A DNA stretch of 64,000 nucleotides from Orientallactaga sibirica (lineage: Eukaryota > Chordata > Mammalia > Rodentia > Dipodidae). The position numbers and the translations under genes are program-made. The notes below the pieces were generated by a model. That model saw only the letters and a list, made by a program, of their open reading frames with translations. It did not search any database and was not told the origin of the DNA. Positions 55,831 to 64,000 of this stretch are shown piece by piece (within the stretch, counting starts at the first letter, position 1; each line of letters starts with the position of its first letter). The DNA lies in assembly GCA_036365145.1 (NCBI GenBank), contig JAEOAD010000013.1, forward strand, positions 44,970,725 to 45,034,724, read 5' to 3'.

Positions 55831-56841
55831 CCAGCTGCCATGCCTCTTCTCTTCCCAAACACTTCTTGCCCACTCTGTTTATCCTGAGCCCATCCCAAGT
55901 CTCCTTCACTAACGGAATAAGCTCCTGAGAGCTGGACCTTGCCTCCTCTCTGGTCCTGTATCCCCAGTGCTCAGAACATGGTAGGGAACACGAAATCATG
56001 CTGGGGCAATTCTTCACGTGTGCGTGCTCCCACCACACTGAATGTAGAGTAACTCCTCATCCTTGGCTTTGAAATCCCGCTCAGACTCATCAGCAATACA
56101 AGTTCAGTGCAGTGTGCTCAGCTTTTCCAAGCAGGCCCCAAGGCTGGGCACAGTACAGCCTCCATTGACCCAGCACAAGGTCTGAGACTATGCAGAGGAA
56201 AGAAATGGAATGAATAACAATGGCCTGAAAGCCAGCGTGTGGGGCTAACCAGAGCCCGTGACATCCTCACTGCCTTGTCCCTGGCCTTCTGCTTGCCACA
56301 GGGAACCTGCCAGGCACCCAAGCCATGCCTGTGTCCTCTGTAGAGGCTTCCTTCCTAGACTCACAGGGCCCAAAGACCACAGCCAAATGGGGCCCAGTCT
56401 GATTCAAGCCACCTTTTGCTTGAACCACACCCACCCACCCACTTCCAACAGAGAATGAGGACCCCAGAGGGCCCCCACCCAAATATTATATGCTTTGCTC
56501 TGGGTCCATTATTCTTCCAACCCAGGGCAAAGAGTGTGGCACAAGAGGATGGAGCACATTTTGTCCAGAAACTTCTATGAGGAAATATTAAGACACAGAA
56601 ATAGTGCTGGGGGCCAAGAGACTTCTTAGCAAGGGGAAGGTCGTTAGTGGGTTGAAGCCCAGGTTCCCAGGATTCCCTGAGGCTAAAATGAATGATCTGG
56701 GGCTAAGTTACGAACAATGAGAACACAAAGACTATCCTGTAGTGTGAGCCAGGAGGCACTGGGGCAGCCAGGCCTCTGGAGCAACAATTAAGGCTTACTG
56801 AGCTGCACAGGAAGTAAAACTCCACCTGGCTGCCCCAGCCT

Positions 56842-57790
56842 GTGGGAAGGGCTTATGTGATCTGCAGGCTAGGAGGGCAATGCCCTGACTCAAGTGGAAC
56901 ATCGGGCGGGAAACACAAGCGTCTTTCCCATCTTCCTAGGTCTGCAGCGGAGTGTCAGGCCCCTTCCCAAGCAGTCTGCTGTCATCCACGAAGACTGAAG
57001 ACTCAATCACTGCACAGCAGCCTGGGGAAGAAGGTGGAGGAAGAGAACAAGGGCAGAGAGGCAGCTCTTCAAATTCCGCACATTCACAGAGGTTGTGGAA
57101 GAGCTGCATCTGGACCTTATCACAGCAGGGGAGAGCCGGGTCAACGGAAGGGCAGTGGTCCTCCTTCAGAAGGCCAGCCTGCAGATGAAGAGATATCAAA
57201 ATGGACAGGTCACCTGCCCGAGAGAGTAGCCGACGAGCCCTGATGGCCAGAAACATCATACAGTAGGGAGAAAGTACCGGACTGGAGGAGGCGAGCACGC
57301 GGCCAGACGGGGCTGGCCACAAGTGAGCTCTGCCAGGACACCATGGCTGACCTCAAGGGACATGTTCTAACTGGCATAAGGATTGTCCCTAAATGCAAGC
57401 AGCAGTTGGCAGGTCCCACATCAAGTAGGAAGAGGCAGCAGGGGGCGGAGCAGCAGCCCCTGGAAAAAGCACACAAGGAAGAGCAGAGAAAGGCCCAGAG
57501 CGACCTGTCCCCCACCCAGGTGCTGGGGCTGAAAGTGAACCAAGGCTTGTGAGGAGGAAGAAGAGCCAGGGCTTGCCATCTCCACCCAACGCCACCAGGC
57601 TGAGATGCACCTCAGCATCTCCAAAAAGAAGCCAGAGCCTCCAGAACAGCAAACTACCGGCGACACCGTGAGGAGGAGCCAGCAGGGAACCGGGAAAGGC
57701 CGGTGCCTGTAGGACATGTGGGAACCCACGGTCCGCGGAACCCGTGTCATCATGGCCCATAGGGACCAGTCTGCTTGCAAGAGGACCTGA
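56842..57790 (+). pseudogene. Unknown open-frame family, right-arm copy, disabled
   Basis: Mirror of 38,311-38,990. Same frameshift after the EEENKG block and the same in-frame TAG (57,227-57,229), within ACCTGCCCGAGAGAG-TAG. Remaining short frames are 56,842-57,243 and 57,343-57,552. Shared defects place the loss of function before the inverted duplication, or indicate conversion between arms afterwards. Confidence 0.75.
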
Positions 57791-58135
57791 AAAGAGCAGG
57801 CCACACCCTGCGGCAGGCTGTGGAGTGTGTCAACCAACAGCCACACCGCGAAGTGAAATGGGGACCATGGAGTTGGAGAGACCTCAGTGAGGCAGGTGGG
57901 CCTTCAAGCCCTGATCCACAAGTGACCAGTGAACCAGGAGAGGGCAGTCCAGCCTGGGCTCCTGGGCCCACACCAGGGGGGATCACCCAATCAAACCTGT
58001 GTGACTGGTGCACCCCAGGGATACAGCCACTCATATTCAATCTGGTCCTTTCCACTTGGCCCACTGGAATTCCAATGCTACCAGCAGTAGTTTATTGTAC
58101 ACTGCCTGACACCAGCTAGTCCTTCACAGCGCAGC

Positions 58136-58411
58136 ATGGTGGCCGCAGGCATTCAGACCTGTATGGTTCAGCCCATAATGGAGGTCAAGTCCCCAGGAGG
58201 TGGGATCAGGCAGTCAGGTTTTTTCCTGGCACCCGTCGACTTCCTAAACCACAGCGCAGAAGGAGCCAGCAGTCCCCTTACTTTCACGACTAACACTACT
58301 GTCAGAGACCTTGACATCCTGGCATGCCAACCTGGGTCTCATATGTCACCAGAACTGGACACGTTGGCAGCGTGCGTTCTACATCACATCCCCGCCCTGG
58401 AGAACCTCTGA
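58136..58411 (+). other. Conserved short frame, right-arm copy
   Basis: 91-codon frame matching 37,445-37,720 (minus) and the end of 46,838-47,251 (minus), with a few changed residues. No domain recognised. Same caution as for the spacer copy. Confidence 0.35.
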
Positions 58412-59659
58412 GAAGGTGGAGAAGGTAATCGGGCCTCTGCTCCTGGTGCGAAGGAAACCCAGCCAGTAGAGGAGAGACAGCCTGGCCTGTGTGTCCCCTT
58501 CCACACAGATGGCCAAGACGTCAGCCCCGCTGGAGCAGGCCGGCTGCCCTATGTCTCTGGCCACGAGAGTCTGTCGTGGAGCCGGAGCAAGACAGTCTGG
58601 CCTAAGACCAGGTGGCCCATGCAGGCCCCGGAGCACTCAGCATGAGTACACTTTCAGAGCTGAGTGATGCAGCCCACACAGCTCACTGACCCCAGTGTGA
58701 TGGAAACAAGCTTTCCTCGAGACGTGCCACTCTGGCCCCTGAACGTAAGGTGCACAGGGGTAAGCGGTCCAAGCTGTGCAGCTCTGACCCATCCCAGAAT
58801 GTGAGAAGACACCGGCACAGAAGCCAGGCCGCCGCACTTGTGTGCTGCCCTTGTGTAAACCACCCTGGAAACCTGTGCAGGTGGCACAGACATTCTTCCC
58901 TGCACACCAGGGTCAATGGGAGGCAGCCGCAAGGCTGGTCCTGGTAGTCAAGTCTGTGTATCATGGTGCGAACTTGTCATTGATACCTCGGCATGGCGAG
59001 AGCATGCATTGACCCTGTACAATGGAGTGCACCTCAGCCACATAGACTATCCCGGCAGGAGCTAGCATCAAAGGCAGGACCCCTGAACCCCATCACATCC
59101 TCAGTGGGGAAAGAGAGGGGCCCACTGGCTTTTCACCCCCAGCATATAGAGGTCCTTGAGGTGCCAGCACAAGGGGAGCAGCTGCCTGGCCTCCACATCT
59201 TGGGGCTACAACAACTGTAAGGTCCCAGTTTAACAGAAGCAGGCAGTCTGGCCTGAGCAGTGCAGCCCACTCTTGCCATGGTGGTTAAAAGCTTTCTGGC
59301 CTGTGCAATCAGGGCCTCACAGTCTCCAGACCCCAGGGATGCACTCCGTGTGCACCCCTCCACAAGTGAAGTTCATGCAGGTGTGGCTCAGGGACTCCGT
59401 CCTTGTACGACACAAAATCAAATCCTGAAGTGTTGTGAAGAACAACGTCAGATGTGGAAATGAAGCAGAGTAAGTTAACACTGGCTTCTTTCCTTTATGA
59501 ATGTCATTGTGTGTGATTGTATTTGATACGTAGCTCACAAGCCCTCTTTCAGAAATCAAACGTAAGTCATAGTTTTCTTATGGACACGTTACTTGACGTT
59601 GTAGGTGCATACCCAAAATATGAATTAATAGAGGGAAAAACAAAACCTTTAGAGGTTGA

Positions 59660-59960
59660 GAGGTAAGTTAGTAGGCAAAGTGAATGCCTCCCATGTATGA
59701 GGACTGACGTGTGAGAAGCTACATATGAATGTCAAGTGGGGTCGCTCATCCCCGAATCCCACCACTGTGGAGGTGGAGAAAGTGGTTCATGGGGTCTCAG
59801 TGGCCAGCTGGCCATCTACCCTATTGCAGGAGCTCCAGGCCCATGAGAGACCCTTTCTCTCTAAAGGTAGTTAGATAGCGTTCCTGTGCATGAGAACAAT
59901 CTTTGCTCGGGCCTCCTCCTGGGCACTGTCTCGTGGGCACGCACACACACCTGCTTCTAA
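59660..59960 (+). mobile_element. Old B3-like SINE (mirror of 35,890)
   Basis: GTGAGAAGCTACATATGAAT, CCCACCACTGTGGAGGTGG, GTGGCCAGCTGGCCATCTAC, CACGCACACACACCTGC tail. Confidence 0.65.
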
Positions 59961-60071
59961 ACTCAGAGCCACATATTCTCAGTGAAATGATAAAGAAAAA
60001 CAGAATGTTTTCAAATTAGTACAACTTTCATAAATGAGACAATTCAGTTGTTAAGTTTCTTTATGAAATAT

Positions 60072-60244
60072 TTTAAAATATTTCTTTTACAAAGAGCATG
60101 GGCTCACCAAGGCCTCTTGCCTCTATATCCAGATGCTTGTGCCTCTTGTGTATCAGGCTTTATGTGGATAAGTGGGGAATGGAAGTCAGGCCCTTGGGCT
60201 TTGCAAGCAAATGCCTTTAACTGCTGAGCCATCTCTCCAACCAA
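60072..60244 (-). mobile_element. DIP-type SINE (mirror of 35,465)
   Basis: Antisense: TATATCCAGATGCTTGTGCC, GCTTTATGTGGATAAGTGGG, CTGCTGAGCCATCTCTCC. Confidence 0.82.
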
Positions 60245-60319
60245 TAATCAGTTTTGTTAAATTACATTTTTACAGTTTTCTCAGTTATACTTCTCTCATT
60301 AAGAAAATTATACTTGTTC

Positions 60320-60522
60320 ATTTGCCAACAGAGAGAGGTAGAGAGAAAAGAGAGAGAGAAAGAGAAACAGAATGAGCATGCCAGGTCCTGCAGCCTCTGC
60401 AAACAAACTCCAGATGCATCCGCCACTTTGTGCATCTGCTTCTTCATAGAGACTTGAGAATTGAAACCTGGTCACTAGGCCTTGCAAGCAAGCACCTTAA
60501 CACCAATCTCTTCAGCTCCCTT
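60320..60522 (-). mobile_element. DIP-type SINE, right arm only
   Basis: Antisense: GCATGCCAGGTCCTGCAGCC, CTCCAGATGCATCCGCCAC, CAAGCAAGCACCTTAACACC. The surrounding 60,255-60,610 interval is missing in the left arm, so absence there may reflect a left-arm deletion rather than a later insertion. Confidence 0.85.
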
Positions 60523-60639
60523 TTTTTCACTCTATATATGTATATTCATGTCTGCATCTATATACAAATTCATCTGAAACTATATAATAAACATTGTCTC
60601 CCTAGAGATAAAAATCCCAAAGCACACATCATGTAATTT

Positions 60640-61080
60640 TATTTATAGAACACCCTTTAGTTTCCAAAACTCCAGACAGGTCTATGAGGGTTCATCTTCA
60701 GAAATCACAATAGTGGCAAGGGAGGGTGGGGATATTGCTATAAACAGGTATCATAAGACAACTGTTTAGTGGTAAGGTTTCTGAACTCTCTGAATTTATG
60801 CTGGAGGCATTCGGAGTATCCCCAGCACCTATTCCCATGTTCCAGGAGCTGGTTGTCAGACTAGCATGGAGAGCAGCACTCATGTTTAGAGTGCCACTTC
60901 CTTGTGATGTCTCGTGGGCACTGGCAGATGTAATGGAGGTGGGACATCTTGCACTGGGCAGTGTGCTATCTTTTCTTGTGGTATTGATGGATATTATGGC
61001 TCTAGAAAGGATCATACTAAGTGAGGTAACCGAGGCCCCAAAAGACAAACGTTGCATGGTCTCTCTCATATGTGGATCCT
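60640..61080 (-). repeat. Old L1-3'UTR-like repeat (mirror of 34,960)
   Basis: Contains GAGGGTTCATCTTCAGAAAT and CATGTTTAGAGTGCCACTTC. On the minus strand it reads as a 123-codon frame (60,698-61,069) ending in the short conserved Ser/Thr-rich peptide. Confidence 0.65.
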
Positions 61081-61106
61081 AGTTACAAATTTTCAGATTT
61101 GTGTGT

Positions 61107-61278
61107 AAGCCGGGTGTGGTGGCACACGCCTTTAATACCAGCACTTGGGAGGCAGAGGTAGGAGGATTGCTGTGAGTTTGAGGCCAACCTGAGACTACAG
61201 AGTAAATTCCAGGTCAGCCTGAGCTAGAGTGAGACCCTATCTTGGAAAAGCAATAAAAAAAAAATAAAAAAATAAAAA
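61107..61278 (+). mobile_element. B1 SINE, right arm only, with target duplication
   Basis: Full-length sense B1 with an A-rich tail, flanked by AGATTTGTGTGT (61,095-61,106) and AGATTTGCGTGT (61,279-61,290). The left-arm mirror site near 34,950-34,965 is empty. Confidence 0.93.
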
Positions 61279-61299
61279 AGATTTGCGTGTGAGTCGGAT

Positions 61300-62230
61300 G
61301 TAAGCTAGAAAAGGGCTATAAAGGAGGGAAGAGAGGGATGGACATAAGGGGATGGTATTAGTGTGTGTGGAATGGCCCAAGTGAGGTTACAGGAAGAGCT
61401 TGAGTAAAAGAAGGGTGGGGGGAAGGTTAATCAAAAATTCAGGTGAGTGGGAATAAGCCATAGGATAATATACTTTTCTGTATATTGGCACCCCCAGAAG
61501 CCATACACTGTTACTAGAAACTTTTCAGTGCCAGGGATGGGATACCTTCCAGTGATTTGTTGGCCAGGGAGGTCCCTGATGCTTCCAAAACATTACAGGC
61601 TATTGTGAAAGCTCTTGGTTTCCCACCAGGAAGAGATAATAAGACTCCATTGCTAAATACTCTACAGGCCTTGACGGCAAGGTCACCAAGAAAACCAAAC
61701 TGAGCCTGAGCTGAAAACCTCCTCCCTGTAGAGCAGCTGACAGTAATCTGGAAAAAGCTACACTGCATGCAGCCCTATGGGAAACAGAAACCATCAGTAG
61801 GGAAAGTGTGGACACTATAAGCCTCAAGTTTGGCCAGCTAGGCCAAATGACAGAATGGGTGTAAAAGTGGCAAGTCTGTTTTTGAGGAAAACAATTGCTT
61901 TCTAATTGGACTGGAGGCCCGCTCTATGGAAGAGAATACATGCCAGGTACTGAAAATCTAATCAAAAGCCTATGGTGGGGGAGGTCATGAGCCTTAGTAG
62001 TATAACATCTGATCTTGTCTGGCTAAATGCATATATTATGCCCACCAAACATCCCTGTAAGCACTTTACTTAATGTTCATATTCATATATTAATGTTACT
62101 CTCACTTTTGGTTAGAGAAGCTTCTCTTTTCAGATGGCAGTGACCACTGGGATGACCCAAAAGGCATCATAGTGCTGAGAAGAAGCGACAGAGGAGTGCT
62201 CAGCACTGAAACAACTCTATCACACCTTCC
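61300..62230 (-). repeat. Outer arm segment, L1-3'UTR-like
   Basis: Mirror of 33,970-34,950 (GATGTTTGGTGGGTATAATA and AAGCCTATGGTGGGGGAGG on opposite strands). No gene. Short frames at 61,514-61,827 (minus) match a shorter frame at 34,429-34,647 (plus) and are not supported as coding. Confidence 0.7.
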
Positions 62231-62621
62231 AAGGCTCAGGGTCCATTGCAGTCAAGAGGGGATGGAAAGAATGTAAGAGCCAAAGGAAGGGTAGGGCTGC
62301 TTACAGTGCAATCGTCCAGACAGAAATTGGCCTCAATATCTGTGACCTCGCAGTGCCTGGCCCTAATTTCACAAGACCCTCATAACAGGAGGAAAAGATG
62401 ATGACATTGAAATAAAAGAGAGACTAATGGAGAGAGGGAGGGGATATGATGGAGTGTGGATTTGTGAAGAGGAAAGTGAGGGAGGGGAAAGAATTATCAT
62501 GGTTTATTGTCTGTAAGTATGGAAGCTATCAATAAAAAAATATCTCAGGAAAGGGCTTGGCACACAGAAAATTCTCAATAAATATTAACTCTCATTGACA
62601 GTAAAAATGAGAAAAATAAGC

Positions 62622-62775
62622 TGGGCATGGTAGCACATGCCTTTAATCCCAGCACTCCAGAGGCAGAGGTAGGAGGATTGCTCTAAGTTAGAGGCCACCC
62701 TGAGACTACATGGTGAATTCCAGGTCAGCTGGGGCTACAGTGAGACCCTACCTCAAAAAAAAAAAAAAAAAAAGA
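62622..62775 (+). mobile_element. B1 SINE, right arm only
   Basis: GCTGGGCATGGTAGCACATG through GACCCTACCTC and a 23-base A run grading into AGAGAG. Not present at the left-arm mirror site near 28,030. Confidence 0.92.
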
Positions 62776-62805
62776 GAGAGAGAGAGAAATTTAAAAGAGC
62801 AAGAG

Positions 62806-63037
62806 AGGGCTGGAGAAATGGCTTAGCAGTTAAGGCGTTTGCCTGCAAAGCCAAAGGATCCCGGTTCGACTCTCCAGGACCCACGTAAGCCAGATGCACA
62901 CAGGGCAAATATGCATCTGGAGTTTGTTTGCAGTGGCTAGAGGCTCTGGCATGCCAATTCTCTCTGTGTCTGCCTCTCTTCTATCTCTCTCTCTCTCTCT
63001 CTCTCTCTGCTGGCAAATAAATAAATAATTTTTTAAA
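62806..63037 (+). mobile_element. DIP-type SINE, first of a double insertion, right arm only
   Basis: Full-length sense copy with CTCTCT stretch and AAATAAATAAATAATT tail. Flanked by AAAAGAGCAAGAG at 62,793-62,805 and 63,038-63,050. Confidence 0.95.
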
Positions 63038-63050
63038 AAAAGAGCAAGAG

Positions 63051-63291
63051 AGGGCTGGAGTTATGGCTTAGTGGTTAAAGCGTTGGCCTGCAAAGCCAAA
63101 GGATCCTGGTGCAATTCTTCAGGCCCCACATAAGCTAGATGCACAAGGGGCACATGCATCTGGAGTTCATTTGCAGTGGCTGGAGACCCTGGCATGCCTA
63201 TTCTCTCTTGTCTGCCTCTCTTCTATCTCTCTCTGCTTGCAAATAACTAAGTAAAAAATTTTTTAAAAAATTAAAAATAAAATAAAAAAAT
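63051..63291 (+). mobile_element. DIP-type SINE, second of a double insertion, right arm only
   Basis: Sense copy immediately after the second AAAAGAGCAAGAG and followed by a third at 63,292-63,304. The two copies differ in body and tail, so this is not a simple tandem duplication of one SINE. Confidence 0.95.
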
Positions 63292-63509
63292 AAAAGAGCA
63301 AGAGAACTCTTCACATTAATAAAACTTTTTGTATCTTCATTGTAATTGTGGTCGTTATATGAGTCTATGGAAAAAAACCTCACAGAACTAGACACGCTTT
63401 TTATACATTTTTCCTCATTGTGATATGTGTATGTCAGTAAGCTTCCTAACCCTGTAATAAAAAGTTGAGTTCAGCAGATATTCCTCTTTATGAGATGAAA
63501 ACATTTGGG

Positions 63510-64000
63510 GGCTGGGAAGATAGCTGTCAGTAAAGTGCTTCCATGCAAGCATGAGACCTGAGTTCAGCCCACAGGACCCACACTGCACAAAGAAACCCTG
63601 GAGTTCTTGCCAGTCTCAGAGCTCCCTCCCCTTCCAAACTGGGATATTCTTCAAAGGGACCACAGCCCACAGGGACCCTGTTTCCTTGAGCTCACACCTC
63701 CTCCAGCCCCTCCCACAGGCCAGCCCTCCATTCTCCAAGAGACATCAAAGTTCTTCCTTAGCAAGCTGCTCTCTCCTTTCCATCCTTCTGTCCCCCACTT
63801 CAGCACAGGCGTCTATATTCCCTTTACCTTCCTGTTTCTCCCCCCAGCTTGCACATGTCTGTACCCCTCCTCTTGCCTATGCACCTTCTGTTTCTCCCAC
63901 TTCTCCCTTTCTCATTCTCTCTCTTGCACATTTTCTTTTCTGTCCACAGCCACTACAGTCAAGACACGGGTCCCTGTTCTACCACGTGCCATGAGGCCCT
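63510..64000 (+). other. B3-like head and pyrimidine-rich segment, right-arm end
   Basis: GGCTGGGAAGATAGCTGTCA and TTCCATGCAAGCATGAGACC look like a B3 head (63,510-63,585). The rest is CT-rich and mirrors 27,151-27,530. The 147-codon frame here is open to the window edge but has no domain. Confidence 0.55.

Larger units (their letters stand above)
50128..64000 (-). repeat. Right arm of the inverted duplication (runs off the window)
   Basis: Reverse complement of the left arm: B inverted (50,128-54,240), A inverted (54,240-59,960), the outer L1-3'UTR-like part (60,600-62,230) and the outermost segment (62,275-64,000). The junction with the spacer is at about 50,128, where ACACGTTACTTGACATTG pairs with the complement near 45,750. 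The far end is not reached. Confidence 0.95.

Overview
This is mammalian, almost certainly rodent, nuclear DNA, and no complete host gene is recognisable in it. The rodent call rests on many 7SL-derived B1 monomers, B3/B2-type SINEs and a very abundant tRNA-derived SINE. That SINE has a tRNA-like head, a fixed body of roughly 100 bases, a CT-rich stretch and an (AAATA)n tail. It fits the B2-superfamily element called DIP in jerboas and relatives (Dipodoidea); that lineage call is from memory and moderately confident. About half of the window is SINE, L1 or older interspersed repeat.

Layout. 1-4,300: nested SINEs, a PIN4 (parvulin-14) processed pseudogene and an old L1 fragment. 4,300-10,100: diverged copies of a locus-specific repeat unit, with a 303-codon open frame. 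10,100-16,000: old repeats, an old antisense L1 carrying a small nested retrocopy, and a B3. 16,000-21,200: two more diverged unit copies in the opposite orientation, led by a 52-53 base minisatellite. 21,200-26,900: mostly unassigned sequence plus SINEs. 26,900-64,000: a large inverted duplication. The left arm is about 27,150-45,775 and the right arm about 50,128 to beyond 64,000. They flank a spacer of about 4.35 kb that is itself a third, direct copy of the unit in the left arm. The left arm alone holds a 5.6 kb L1 (28,358-33,965, minus strand) with 5'UTR, ORF1, endonuclease and C-terminal parts of ORF2 but no reverse-transcriptase core. Several SINEs are present in one arm only.

The repeat unit has a recurring order: B3-derived start, then a degenerate 55-75 base repeat lattice, then a segment carrying an open-frame family on the opposite strand, then other old repeats. 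The best open frames are 355 codons at 47,480-48,547 (minus, in the spacer) and 303 codons at 5,063-5,974 (plus). They align in one frame over about 250 residues although the DNA is strongly diverged, which suggests past or present coding. I do not recognise the protein. The matching copies in both palindrome arms share a frameshift and an in-frame TAG, so they look dead. No splice structure, promoter or transcript can be shown from sequence alone; whether anything here is expressed is unknown.
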